DNA of 64,000 nucleotides, taken from Cryptomeria japonica (lineage: Eukaryota; Streptophyta; Pinopsida; Cupressales; Cupressaceae). The stretch lies in assembly GCF_030272615.1 (NCBI RefSeq), contig NC_081413.1, forward strand, positions 449,974,538 to 450,038,537. Reading direction: 5' to 3'. Position 1 is the stretch's first letter. Each line of letters opens with the position of its first letter. The notes beneath the pieces were generated by a model, which was not told where the DNA came from, ran no database searches, and saw nothing but the letters and a program-made list of their open reading frames with translations. The position numbers were made by a program, and so were the translations under genes. This document shows, piece after piece, positions 22,113 to 34,318 of the stretch.

Positions 22113-22587
22113 ATGTGGTGGGTCTCTGGTATCGCCTGATGTGCTCAAATTGGTGAGAAGAGTATGGAATCGTCATCATGGTCAGAGCTACAAATGTCAC
22201 AATCACAAGAAGACAAGTGTGCAAATGATTTTTCAAAATCACTTTTTACCTTTTAATAGGGTAAATCAAAGGGTTAATAAGTGCGGTATGTATTTTACTC
22301 CCACTTTTTCATTATTAACATAATCCACATCATCTTTTTTTGGGAGATGAATCAATAATGTGTATTCAATGCAGTCAATATTCTCATATCGCAATCAATT
22401 CAGAAACGATCATAAAATTGATTCATCTCCCGAGGGGGCATCATCAATACCATTCATCAAATCTACATCTAGGACATCATATAGAACATTTTGGCGACAA
22501 CATCATATCAATCAAAGTTTGGTAGCATATCCTACAATTTTCTTTGAATCAACATGTGCACACATGTCACTTAAAAGAGGGGTAAAA
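22113..22587 (+). other. B1 3' region after C1, ending in polypurine tract
   Basis: This non-coding DNA continues B1. It contains a G-rich CCCGAGGGGGCATCATC near 22427-22443 and ends in TTAAAAGAGGGGTAAAA directly before the LTR. That tract resembles the B2 tract (AAAGAGGGGCAAA). No gene is seen. Confidence 0.6.
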
Positions 22588-24080
22588 TGTAGACGTATAA
22601 ATCAGACCACTTTCTTAAATAAATATTTAATATTTATTTTTAACCCCATCCCTCCTATTAATTAAATCCTATTTAATTGATTTCTTCATTTTTATCTATT
22701 TGATTAAATGAATAACTGAATTTATTTAATTAAATTAACCTAAACCTTTTCTAGCCTTTAATTAAATAAATCACTTTATTTAATTAATTCCCCTTTCTTC
22801 CTTTAAATTAAATTTTTCATTTAGTTAAATTAACTCTTGCATATAGAAAAAATCTAATTTATTTATAAACCCCCCCCTTGTATTTATGTAAGTTGCATCT
22901 ATTTTAGTTGAAATAAAATAATTTTATTTTAATTAAAATCCTAAATTCCCCCACTTGCATTTTCCCACATCTCCCACTTGCCTCCTAAACCTCTTCTAGA
23001 GCCTTCTAGATTCTTCTAAACTATCTTAATTAGCCTTAATCCCCCTAATCATGTACTTTCCCTAAGTTTGAGGACGTCACTTCTCAAATTTGGAGGAAAG
23101 TCTTCTAAATGCATTTAAGGCTATATTTCTTGAACAAGATAACTTGTTGAGATCCCCCAAATTTAAGAGGAATCTTACAAATTTGTCTCCAAAGTCTTCT
23201 TAACCATTAATGGTTAGCTCAACCCTCCCTTCATGGTTACCGAATTTCTCTCTAACTTAACACTCATCTAACCCAAGGGTCTCATCAACCACTTATGGCT
23301 TTGACCCTAGTTATCCTATTAACCCTTGCACAAGAGTTTACCCCTTGGGTAAAAGATTTATCTAATGGATAGACCTAACCTAACCTTAGACTTACCTCTT
23401 AAGGTAACCTTCATGTCTTCTTAAGCATTTAATGCCTCTTGCATCTCCTCTCAAGCCACCTCTTGTTGACAATTGTCACCATTTCATTGGTAAAAATTGT
23501 AAACATGGATTGAGTAACTTTCAATCCTAACCATTGTTAAGATTATTCAATCTTAACCCTCCATTGCCCTATTTTCCCTATAAGTAGAGCTCTCATTCTT
23601 CATTATCCAAGGATCCAAGTTTCATGCATCTACATTAAAATCTAATTTACTAAGCATTTTAGCCTCTCTTTGTTAAAATGTCATCATAAATATTTAGAAG
23701 CATTTCATTTTCATATCCATAGTATATCCATGCTAGTATATTATGTTTGGATAATTTAAGCAATATCTTTATCATATCACTATCTCAATCTTAGCTTACT
23801 AATCATAGCTTTTAATATATCATATAGATCTTAGAATGCATTCATGCATATAGATTAGAATATCACTTGTTCTTGGAGTTGTCATTCCTAAGTCATTTGC
23901 TCAATGATATGAGAGCAAAACATTGGCTTTAGGGATCCTTTGAGATGGAGAACAATGGGACACCCCTTGGGAAGTTAAACTAGTTCAAATTAGTTTATAT
24001 ACTTGCACTTAGAGTCTCATTGGTATGTAGGTCATCTGATCTTAATTTATTCATTTTTATCACCACGTTTTCATACATAT
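22588..24080 (+). repeat. B1 3' LTR (right end approximate)
   Basis: It begins TGTAGACGTATAAATC immediately after the polypurine tract and is rich in TTAATTAAAT runs over its first 350 bp. A TATA box lies about 990 bp in. I place the end near TTTTCATACA, but with no second copy or matched duplication in the window this is a guess within tens of bases. Confidence 0.55.
23579..23587 (+). promoter_or_regulatory. TATA box candidate in B1 LTR
   Basis: TATAAGTAG is followed within a few bases by CTCTCATTC. The B2 LTR has CTATAAATTC followed by CTCTCATTC, so spacing and downstream motif are shared by the two gypsy elements. Confidence 0.5.
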
Positions 24081-24534
24081 AAGGACCATTACAGAGATGA
24101 CTCAATGCTTGCTTAAGTCAATGTTCAACACTATTTTGGATCATGAAGATGTAGCCTAGGATGAACACAAAGAGCTATTGGGATTTTTTGAGGAGCACTT
24201 AAGATGGAAAATATTCAATGCTTTCTCTCTATCTCACATGGGCAAGGTAATTATAGTTTTGGAAATTACTATAATCACACCCCTTCCTCCCTATTCATAT
24301 GGTATTTTGGTACAACTCAAATTAGATTTTGAGATGATGAAAAAAGTTTTCATCATTCATAGACTGTATACACAAAGGATTAAGACTAAGCTGAAAAGTT
24401 TCTAGTGTTTGGTTACATGCCATATGTCAGTCTTGTTTAACAAGGAGATTAGTTTGAAAGGAAGAAAGTTGTTAAGGTCTAACTTAGATTGCAAGACAAA
24501 GATTGGGATAACACTGGGCCAAATATTAATAGAC
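24081..24534 (+). other. Unrecognised host or older-element sequence, left half
   Basis: This is the flank of the B1 LTR and of C2. A frame contains HKELLGFFEEHLRWKIF and NAFSLSHMGK. A stretch with GTAATTATAG at its start and CAAATTAG at its end (about 24247-24330) could be a small intron. Further on a frame reads DCKTKIGITLGQILIDIF up to the C2 insertion and continues at 44311. I do not recognise the protein. It could be a decayed gene or an old transposon. Confidence 0.35.
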
Positions 24535-24539
24535 ATCTT
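24535..24539. repeat. C2 target-site duplication, left copy
   Basis: ATCTT, identical to 44306-44310. Confidence 0.9.
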
Positions 24540-25566
24540 TGTTAGATAGTTCAGATAACCGAAAGACAACTGAGAGGGCAGGGTGAATCAGTTGTCACAG
24601 ATTATTGGAAGCATTAGCAATTTAAAGCAACAATACCGGAACCCAAAATAATAATACCAGAATAACAATTAATCCAATTAAGCATAAACAATAATCACAG
24701 AATAAAATCCATCCACACAACACCAAGATTTGTATGTGCAAAACCTGGTAAAGGGAAAAACCACGGTGGGAAGCCTACCCATAGTTAGGTAATACTTATG
24801 TAGTAAGCATGTCAATTTATAATGAATGTGCCTACACATGCAGGAAGGCCAACAACCTAGATCACACTGCTCATCACAAAAGGAGTCCCATTGACTACAT
24901 ACAAATCCAGACTACAATCAGGAGAGGTGTTGAACTACAAAAGATAGCATCTCCTATACCTGAGTATAGTTCTGATTAAGCTCAATACCAGAGGACTAAA
25001 TCCTCTTATAGACCCAATTTGATCTTCAATGATCGACCAACTCCTCTTCCTGAATGATATTACATTATTTGCACATTACATTCCTTGACCATGACCTATA
25101 ACAATAACCATGATGATCTACAATGAGATCTTACATCTTATTTATACAAGCCCTTGACCATAAACAATCAGGTCGGCCACCAAACACTAAACCAATTACA
25201 TAATTACAAACCATGTCAGCCTTAGACCAAAACAAATAATATCCACACATAACATATCTTGGAAATATAATAATAGGTCCTATCCATAGGTTACATTAAT
25301 GTTGGTCCATAACCTAGATCAACTGGGACCAAGTATAGGTCCACACACTTCAGCAATGATCTCCAAATGCCAAGTCTCAAACATGATCATCAACAACATC
25401 CTGAAACTCCATCAGAAGTTCCACCAACACCAATTATATAATGCATCAAAGATCTCCACCAAAAGCTCTGTCGGTGAAACCCTCGTCGGAATGAGAAACT
25501 AATCTTCATAGCAAGTAGGATAGCATCCAATCACCAGACCAAAACCAACTAACCAAATATGAGTAT
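24540..25566 (-). repeat. C2 3' LTR, outer part
   Basis: It begins TGTTAGATAGTTCAG on the plus strand. It contains GGGAAAAACCACGGTGGG (24754-24771) and a TATA-like TTTATAC at 25141-25147. D interrupts it at AGTAT; the rest is at 38371-38565. Confidence 0.9.
25562..25566. repeat. D target-site duplication, left copy
   Basis: AGTAT, identical to 38366-38370. Confidence 0.92.
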
Positions 25567-27844
25567 TGTTAGATGCAATGCACCACTGAGAGGGGGAGGG
25601 GGTGAATTAGTGGTTCTCAAAACTTTTCCTTTTGGCTTTCCTTTATGAGCAACACCAGTTTATGAATCAAGCACAACACAGACTTACTAGTTTGTAATGA
25701 GACTAACTCAAATACACACACACACAAGGAGACATCACATAACACCATTATATATGAGGAAAACCCAAGATAGGAAAAACCTCACTGAGCAATATTGCTA
25801 GAGACTACTGCTCCAATCAGACCTCACAGTAAAACATAGTTTCAAAGTTTAGGGCACCAACCCAAGGAGCACCAACCCCTGACTTAGGGCACCAACCCAA
25901 GGAGCTACAACCCCTATCAGATTTATGGGCTACAACCCAAAGGAGAATCAACCCCTACACCAAGCTACAACTCAGTGTTCATAATGCAAACTTCAAATAC
26001 ATAAGTTGTTATCATGCTACAAGTGAATCTTGCAACCTTATCAAATATCTTACTCTGTCGGTGAAGTACCTTCTCTTCTTTACCGACTTACTCTTCTTCC
26101 TGCTCTGCACCTGCTGCTTCTTTACTGGATCTACAACTCACTCCTTGCACATCACTAGTATCACACTCTATCAATATAAGAACTACCAATTGTTCTCTCC
26201 AACCGGTTGAAGGCTTCAACCAGGTTCACTCTCACTCTCTTCTTAGATACTCATTAAGAACTCGGTTGATCTTGTTCTTACATGTAGAAGTCTATCACTT
26301 CACAACAACACAATATTCTCCTTATGTAGTAGCAACAAACAATATCTTTGTCCTCTTTACTTATAGCCCATATTTTCCACCAAAAGACAATTAAAAATCT
26401 AGGCGTTTAGGGTTTCCTCACCATCCTCGAGGAAAATCAAATCCAATCAGATCTTGCACGATCTGATCTTTCTGAATTCATATCTCTGCCATAGTCACAT
26501 CTCCTCGATCATGCCTTTCTTTTCTGGTGATTTTCTTTTTACCCTCATAGGTAATCCTTCAGTTAATCACTAAAGATATGTCAGGTTGTTTCCTTCATTG
26601 CCTCGATCTTCTCAATTTCTTTTAGCTGGCTCATAGTTGTCTTCCTGACCTCGAGCCTCAAACCCCTGCAATAGCTCTACGACATGTCCTATGATTTGGG
26701 TGACTTTTCATTAACGCTGACCAACCCTGCAACAACCCTATCGATGTACATTCTATCTTTATCCAAACGCAGGTTTGCCATGTTGACTTCATGTCAACTA
26801 TCTGCCAGCTTGGCACTTCAAGTCAGTCCAAGTAGGATCACCGACCAACCACCCTATGAGTTTCTTACTTCAGCCGGTTTTCTAACCCTTCTGATCTCAA
26901 CCATTTTACGGGTTACCTTGTCATATCTGTGCTCATCTTGAACAATTGATGGAGCTCTCAAATTGGTCTCTAGACTGGTAAGTCCTAAGTATGCTCATTT
27001 CCACAATGGGGAGGTTTTCTGCAACTACACCTTGCTTAAATAACTGATTGAATTACATACTGGTTACCACTCTTGATGGAACCATGTCATCATTCTTTCT
27101 CAAGGCTCCATCTTCTTTCATTCAGGTTAGATTCCTCTATTTGCATCTACTCAACCTTGTGTTTTCCTTGATTATCTTTGACCATATCACAATCGGTTTA
27201 TCAATATGACAAACACTTCATACTTCCTCTATATTCATATGATGCCTTCTCTTTTGGTCTGGTGCATAACCCTGATCTCATGCACTTAGGACATTCCTTA
27301 AATTCACTGGTAGATTCAGTGTGATCCTTCAAGTGCTTGCCTTTACCTCTTCACTCTGATCTTTCCAAACTGTGATGCACTCGATGCATAATAGGAGATA
27401 AGCTCCACTTTCTAGATGAGGCAACACCTTGTCTTCTTCATCCTACAATGCTCTTCATGTGATTTGATGTGAGCACATTCATAGTCAATCATAGATTCTC
27501 ATGATAACTACATCTTTGTCTGGTGGGAGTCCTATTATTTTGCAACCTTACAACATACCGGTTCATTCTGATCTTTCAATGTTGAAGTGATTCAGATAAC
27601 ATTTTGCCTCTTCATCACAGGCAACCACTGAAAACACTTCTCCATCTCATCACACAAGTCAGGAGCTAACCTGTGCACTGATGACTTTTGTGATGATATT
27701 CTTTACATTTACCAGTGTTCAGTAACACAAGGTGATATCCAAGTTATCACATACTATACTCTTTCATATCAGTGTTGCACATACATCTCATCTATCGGTG
27801 ATCATCCCATACTAGTTGACATCAATGACAACACAATGCCAACA
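25567..27844 (-). repeat. D 3' LTR
   Basis: It begins TGTTAGATGC and ends TGCCAACA on the plus strand. It includes a small tandem array around 25850-25975 built on CCAACCCAAGGAGC and related units, and a TATA-like CTTATAG at 26360-26366. Open frames inside (26684-26941) are not genes. Confidence 0.9.
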
Positions 27845-28979
27845 ATCTCCGCCTTTGGCATTGATGTCAACACATGTAGTATCTGACATAATATAGAAAT
27901 ATTCTCCCCCTTTGACACAATGACAAAGGGCACTATCAAGCTATTATTTCTCTTTGTATGTGTCGGTCACTTACATAATACTTTATCCCCCTTTGTCTTC
28001 ATTGGATGTAACACTTGCTTTGATGCCACTTGTTATCTTATCACCGATTGTTACATCTTCTCACATTACAGCACTTGAGGTGGGGAACATAACCATCAAC
28101 TGACACCAGTATGCAAGTCTGACGCTATTGAAACTCAATTTGCCAAAAGACTGATACCAATTGCTAATGTGTTAGTGAATATTGTTCTCCTACCGGTCAA
28201 CCTACAACACCTTTGCAAATTCCATCTCTTGTAGTCTTGGCAGTCAGTATCCTCTCAAGTTCAATCAAACTACCTCTTCATCATGAGACCCTTTATGATA
28301 AGCACTTGAAATTCCCCTGAGTCATACATCTCAGGTCCACATCTTTGGTTAGGTACAATACCAAAATTCCATTCTTCACCATATACTGGTTGAGTTGTGT
28401 ATGTGTGGTCACTTGAAGATCATTCGGCTATCCACCAAGACTCATGACATGATCCTGAACCTTCATAGTGTCAGATAGTGACACTACCATGTCATAAAAC
28501 AACCTGGTTAGCCCAAAACATGCAAGCCTACATGATCAACCATGGGGCCAACATATGTCATTCAGGGCATTTCCAATACAACTTGAGACATAAACTCAAC
28601 ATTTCATTCTACTGAGATTATTGTAATGATTTCCAACATCATTGTCGTACATAACCTATTTTGTATTCATGTTGGTAACTTCCTGCATATATTGGTTAAC
28701 ACCTGATACCAATTGTTAACCTTTACTCTTGAATCATGTTATAGTGATCCATAACTAATCTAAAGGTGTGTAGTTAAGGAAACACCTACACTCTCTTGTC
28801 ATCTTCTTCCTTTATGTCGTAAATACCATGATTTTCTTGTTGTCTTCATTACTAAGGGGGTGAATGATAAATTCAATGTGCATTTCTCCCCCTATGATTA
28901 TGCATCTCCTTTAGGCTTTAGGAGATATTACCTATGCCCTGAATTCATAGTGCCGATCCATGATCCTCTTCCTCCATAT
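27845..28979 (-). other. D 3' non-coding region
   Basis: A polypurine tract (minus strand CAAAGGCGGAGAT) adjoins the LTR, with purine-rich relatives near 27902-27912, 27985-27995 and 28887-28895. Two GATACCAATTG motifs (28146, 28707) resemble primer sites but have no LTR beside them. No gene is seen. Confidence 0.6.
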
Positions 28980-30744
28980 CTATTTAATCTCATTCTTCTG
29001 CCCATTTTCAGATTTGGGAGCAGGTCTTTCCTTCTTTTGGTGATGGGTCCTTCCATTTCCTAATTCTTCATTGCAACCAGAAGTAATGCTATAGTAGAAA
29101 ACAACATCCATACTAGCCTCATGACAAGGGAACCTTCTGATGTACCAGTTTTCTCTTCTTCTTCTTCTTGTCATGTCATTATAGCCATTACCCGGTCTAC
29201 TTAGATACCTTGTTGGAGCAGGAACACCACTCATCTTGTTTCATGCAGGTCTTTGCTTTCCATATGCTCTGTTTTCACTTTTCTATAGAGCATGGCCATT
29301 TTGTCGGCCTCCATGTGACTGCAAGTTCCTCTTCTTGCATTCAAACTTTTTATAGCCAGATCCATTGTAGTTATGACAACCAATCTTTGCATAAATGGGA
29401 GAAAGGTCATGCATGTATCTACTTCTGGATACATACTTCCCATAAGCATGATTTCTATGAAATCCTACAGTATCCTTTATGGATCTCATTCTACACTCCC
29501 TTTCTTTATGGCCATAAACATTACATGTAAAACAATAACTAGTAAAGGACGACATATGACTTACATATTTGTTCTGCCATGCATGAGAGGATCTTGTCGG
29601 TTTTGCATCCCCATATTTTCCTTTTTGGGAATGGACCCTTGGTTATCCATTCTGAGAACTTCTCACATTTGATCTCTTCTTCTTCTCCCACACATGCTTC
29701 CCCCTGTGAGTGGTAGCATTTCTTTGCCCTCTGTCGGTGGAGGGTCTCCTTTGCTGCTTCCTCATCTTCCTGCTTTCGATGAGGTTTTCTTCTCCCATCT
29801 TCCCCCTTACCTCTGGGATCTGTATGAAGATTCCTTCTTGCAGCATTGATCTTTACTTTTTTCTACAAGTCCACACTAGTTGTGGTCAGTTTAATCTCTT
29901 TTAGAGGAACACTCCTTACTGAAGAGATCCAACCTTTGTTTTCTTCAAGCAGCCACTGAAGTTTTTTGTCTTTTATTTCTAGTTGAGAGGCTAGATCTTC
30001 ACATTGGCATACCTTGGTGTCTTTTGCCTGAGTCTTCAACTCTGAGATGCATTTCTCTAATTCTTCAAGGAATTTGACTAACCAACTCTATTCCACAATA
30101 GCAACATTCTTCAATAGCTTGTATTCTCTTTTAACTCTATTGATTTCTTCAAGTGTATTTACAAGCTCTCCTTCAAGGTCAACTTCACCTTCTTCTTCAT
30201 CATCTGAGGGATCTTGATGGTGAGAGCTATCTACCATATCTTTCTCTTCATCATCATCACTTCTCAACACATCTTATTGAGGAGTGGTGGTTGCACAACC
30301 ATTTTCAAATTCTTGAGCCACAAAGAGTTGATCTCCTTCTTCTTTACTGTCGCGGATACAAGAAGATCTATCTTCCTCGTCCAGATAAATATGAGATGTA
30401 TTTCTCATATTTCTTTCAAATGCAGGATCTACTATTGAGGATTAATTTTCATAGAGCTTCTTCAATATTTCCCATAAGCTCTTTGTTGTTTTACACCTAT
30501 CCACCTGTGAAGAGACATCACTGGTGAGCGCACTAAAAATAGCCTTCATGGCTTCTTCATTGCACTGGTTTCTTCTTTCTTCTACACATCCAGTAGGAAA
30601 ACTGACATTTCTAGGGAGACCATCAACTACTGACATCCACACATCAAACCCTAAAGAGGATAAGAACAATTCCATTCTGCAAATCCAAATAGAAAAATTT
30701 GAACCATCAAATACTGGGGCAGAGATAGATACTAAACAAAACAT
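28980..30744 (-). pseudogene. D gag: capsid-like N-terminus, acidic coiled coil and zinc knuckles
   Basis: It starts at MFCLVSISAPVFDGSNFSIW, a gag N-terminal pattern of the DUF4219/UBN2 type, and runs through KTTKSLWEILKKLYE. An acidic segment (DDDEEKD, DDEEEGEVDLEGE), a coiled coil and a basic region follow. Then come CFTCNVYGHKEREC (complete knuckle), CHNYNGSGYKKFEC (a degenerate knuckle: second Cys is Tyr and the His is Tyr) and an Arg-rich tail. At least five stops and one frameshift near 29850 break it. The initiating ATG lies within the E target duplication. It would bind and package RNA if intact. Confidence 0.75.
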
Positions 30745-30746
30745 TG
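30742..30746. repeat. E target-site duplication, left copy
   Basis: CATTG, identical to 35996-36000. On the minus strand it carries the ATG of the D gag. Confidence 0.9.
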
Positions 30747-32413
30747 TGGTGTAGGAGCACCCAGACAAGATTGGCCACCATGAGGCCATAATGAAGATTT
30801 ATGAGATATTAAGTCTATGAGGTTAAAATGACCATTTTATATTTTAAACATGGATAATAATGCCATTTGGAGTCATTAAACTCATGTAATGAGTCATTTT
30901 GTAATAAGTTGTCAAAATTGTCATTTTGGGCAAATAATGTCAAATTGAGTAATGTAATGGGGTCGAATGGGTAGAATAGGTTTTTAATGACCATTTTAAG
31001 TCTCATAAGGTCTTGTGTGACCATATTAATGTAATAAAGTTGATTAGAAAGTGTCAAGATGCAAAAAGATTAAAAACTTGTCAATTGACAACTAAAAGTG
31101 TCAATTTGACAATAAATTAAAGTTGTAAACACGCAAAAGTGGTTGTATGGGTAGTTAAGAGTTGGTTTTCAGTTTCCATGAATGGAAGAGGTTTAAATAT
31201 GTTTTTAATGATCCAAAATGAAGAGGTAGAGGGTCGGATTTGCTTGGCATTGTAAGAATTTGGGGTTTGGCAATAAAAATTCAAGGTTTTCCTTGCAATT
31301 TTGGTCTAAAATCTGCACTTTATTGGTCTGAAACTCTTCTTCTTTGGTTATTTTTTATTGGAAATGGATTTGGAAATGTATAGGAGTGTTTGTAATATCA
31401 TTTGATACTATTATTGAAGGTTTTACATTCAAATCTGATACACTTCTATTTGCTGTCCTAAAATCTGTTGTAAGTGATTTTTTTTGGGAAGTTTTGAGAG
31501 TCACAATGCAAATGTGACCCATTCCACTTTATGTGGTTGCTTTTTCTTGTGTAATGGGTCAGGAATATTGTATTATATTTTTGTATAACCTTACATGTGC
31601 AGGTAATAACATGGAGAGGAAGTGCTGATATCCTAGGCTAAGAGATTGAGTGAGAAAAAACATGAAAATGGAGGCATGAGTATAGCAGCAGAAGATCTAC
31701 CTTAAGGAGGTAGTGTTTTTATGTGAAACAATGTTAGGGGATGGAATATTAGTGGTAAATACCAAGTTTCAAGATTTGGAAGTGAGTTTTGGGGTTTGAA
31801 CAAGGAGGCCCTAGTTTTTAAGGCCTAAAAAGGGGGGTTTAGTATCTAACCTATCAAATGATTGTGTATTGCCTTGAAACTTGGAAAATATATTGTTTTG
31901 GAACATTTTTAAAGACTTTTTTTTGGTTTTGAGTTGTGGTCATACCATTTGTTGGTACTTTCTTTGGAAAAGAGGGCTAATTGGGCCTAGTTGGTGTGTG
32001 TTGGTCTGAGTATTTCATCTAAAAGACCCATATTTTATTTTCTCATATGTTAGGTAACTTCCAAAAGGGTATCCAGATATGAAATTTATTTGTCAATTTT
32101 TTTCAAAATATTTTGAGAAAATGTCAGAATACCTGCTGAACAGGGCTAGTAGGGATTGGCCTATTTACGGACTCGGGTAAGGGTTTGTGAGTGAACCATT
32201 TGATAGGGTAAGTGAAGCCTATTGGGTAAAGTGTAATAGGGTATGTAGAGACCCTAGGAAGTGTTGGAAGAAGTTGGTGAGGTTGAGAGTTCTATTTGGG
32301 CATCTTGGTGAAGCCTAGTGAAGGAAGGTGAAACAAGAAGAGTTTAGTTTTTGAAGAAGAAAGTATGATAAGCTGCAATGTGATTGTGGGAGTGTCCATG
32401 ATGCTTTGCAACA
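30747..32413 (+). repeat. E 5' LTR
   Basis: It begins TGGTGTAGGAGCACCC and ends CTTTGCAACA. No clear TATA box was found. Minus-strand open frames (30815-31057) recur in the partner LTR and are not genes. Confidence 0.9.
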
Positions 32414-32416
32414 TAG

Positions 32417-32428
32417 TGGTATCAAAGA
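32417..32428 (+). other. E primer-binding site
   Basis: TGGTATCAAAGA lies three bases after the LTR. It resembles the Met-tRNA site TGGTATCAGAGC with changes in the last four bases. Confidence 0.7.
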
Positions 32429-32488
32429 AATGCAGTAGGTCCTTGTAGATTGTAGATTGAATACTGAGAGATAAAAGAGGAAACCATC

Positions 32489-34068
32489 ATGGAAGAAGAT
32501 GAAGAAATGAGGGCAAGGTATGCTCAAGGGCACTTTATATTCTGAACACAATGCAAATGTAGAGGTAAGGTATGCAAGGTTGTTGTTAGTAGTGGTTCTT
32601 TTGAAAATATAGTCTCAATAGAGATGGTTGAGAAGTTTAACCTACCAAGGACACCTCTTGAGTCACCTTACAAAGCATATGGGGTAAGCAATGATCAATG
32701 GGTTGATGTTAAAGAGAAAGCATATGTTTCTTTTAGCATTGGTTCATATTATGATACTATTCTATGTGATAGTATGCCTTTGAGTGATTGTCATATGATC
32801 TTGGGTAGAGTATGGCAATTTGTTGTTAAAGCCTTACATGATGCTAGAGAAAATTCATATGTTATTAACAAGAATGGGAAAATGTTTGTGATGACATCAT
32901 TGCAGGATGACAAGGCGGCGTGGGGAATGTTAAGGATAATGTTGATTGCAAGAAGAGAGTTCTTTAGGTATGAGGAACATAAGGATGAAGAAAAGATAGA
33001 GATAGAAGCCACTACTAGGCTTGAAGAAGACAAGGTAGAGTCTAAGTTGTAGGAAGAAGATGCAAAGAGAAGGTATGAGGTGAAGGAGAACAAGGAAGCA
33101 ATTCTTGAGAAGGAGCCAAGTGAGATTGTGCAGATGAAGAGTCCATTGATGGGATGTGCAGCATATCAGTTAGATGATATGAAAGATTGTGGTTCAGATA
33201 AGTTAGAGGTATATATAAGAAGAAAATAAAATGTGAGTGAGAGTGCTGGTGTATTGCCAACGATGAGGCAAGGATGGCCAAGAGAGGTCATAGTAGAAGA
33301 TAAAATTGATTTGCTGATAGAGAAAGTGGAGGATAGTATGATAAAAGGTGATGTTGATAGTGCAAAAATGTATGAAGCTGAGACAAAGATCCTAGGAGAG
33401 GATAAAGATGTTAGAGGAAAGGTAACTTGTGCATTGGAATTGCAAGAGAGAAAAGAGCAGCACTTATTTTGTAGGGAGGAAGATGAACCCAATGGAAAAG
33501 AGGTTCCAAGAGTTGAGATAGAGGTAGATGACAAAGATGCTGGTGATGACAGCAAGGGTTCAAGTCTTGAAGGGCTTGAGTATGAAAAAGTGATTTTGAT
33601 TGGGACAATGGAATGTCCTTTGGTGGGAGTAAAGGGTATAGTACAACAAAGTACCCCTATGATAGTGAATTATGAGGCTAATGATGTAGCCTTGAAGTTG
33701 GATAGAGAGTTGGTATGCCAAGAGGAATGGCATGAGATGAGGAATGAGTTGGTAAAGGAAGTTGAGTTGGTTGATAAAATGATGATGGGCCAAGAGAAGG
33801 CTAAAGAAGGTGTGAGTTCTCCTAGAATGGGGATGAAATATGCTGATGATAAGACTATGAGTTTGGGTTGTAAGTTTGATTGTTTTGCAGATGTGTGCTA
33901 TTGTGACAGAGATTCCAAACATGGTGAAGATGCTGGATGTTGGTAGAAGTCAAATGGTGGAAGGGGCATGCTATTGCTTCTTGATTTTGTTGATATTGCT
34001 AATGAAAATGAAACCAAGAGTGAAGATGAAGGGAAAGAGTCAGAGTATCAGATGTTTTGGCATATGTG
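32489..34068 (+). pseudogene. E ORF: retropepsin-like domain with charged C-terminal tail
   Basis: The frame starts at MEEDEEMRARYAQGHFIF, then a TGA where gypsy relatives have Arg-Thr, then CKCRGKVCKVVVSSGSFENIVS. The last phrase corresponds to the flap and catalytic strand of gypsy proteases, but the catalytic Asp position reads Ser (SSG). It continues MVEKFNLPRTP, VSFSIGSYYDTILCD and CHMILGRVWQF, the conserved downstream strand (usually GRPWQ). After about 190 residues there is a Glu/Lys/Asp-rich tail of about 300 residues with stops at 33050, 33226 and 33944. It is not functional as a protease in this copy. The tail is unrecognised. Confidence 0.7.
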
Positions 34069-34305
34069 AAGATGCAAGTCAGATAGAGAGTAGATGGGAG
34101 CAACCTAATCAGAGCATGGAGGAGAAGATTCAAGAGGAAAAAGCAGCAATGAGGGGTACAAGAGATAAAGCATGGATGGGAAGTCAAGAATATGACAAAT
34201 AAAAACCAAAGGTGAAGATGAGAACACTACAAGGGAAAGATGGTGCAGGTTTTATGTTTGTTTGTTTATGCAGGTACACTATTTCCAAGAGACTTGGAAT
34301 TTTTT

Positions 34306-34318
34306 GAGGCAGGGAGTA
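34306..34318 (+). other. E polypurine tract
   Basis: GAGGCAGGGAGTA lies immediately before the 3' LTR. It confirms plus orientation. Confidence 0.8.

Larger units (their letters stand above)
1490..24080 (+). mobile_element. B1: Ty3/gypsy element of the Tat lineage, 3' half, with three nested insertions
   Basis: The pieces read in order as second RNase H (1490-1687), integrase (1950-2604, resuming 10360-10796), a long 3' region with an antisense PMD pseudogene (12350-14230) and tandem repeats, then a polypurine tract and 3' LTR from 22588. They are separated by A2 and C1. Removing A2 rejoins an integrase motif, and removing C1 leaves one copy of GCCAT. Proteins resemble those of B2 in this window. 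The antisense extra ORF between pol and the 3' LTR is a known feature of Tat-lineage elements. The gag, protease and reverse transcriptase lie before the window. The right boundary near 24080 is an estimate. Confidence 0.75.

Noticed and set aside
28146-28717. GATACCAATTG motifs resembling primer-binding sites inside D
   Set aside because: No LTR end adjoins either of them; the real D primer site is at 36058-36069.
33166-33608. Minus-strand Ser/Leu-rich frames opposite the E ORF
   Set aside because: They mirror the Glu/Lys-rich plus-strand coding frame and carry no motif.
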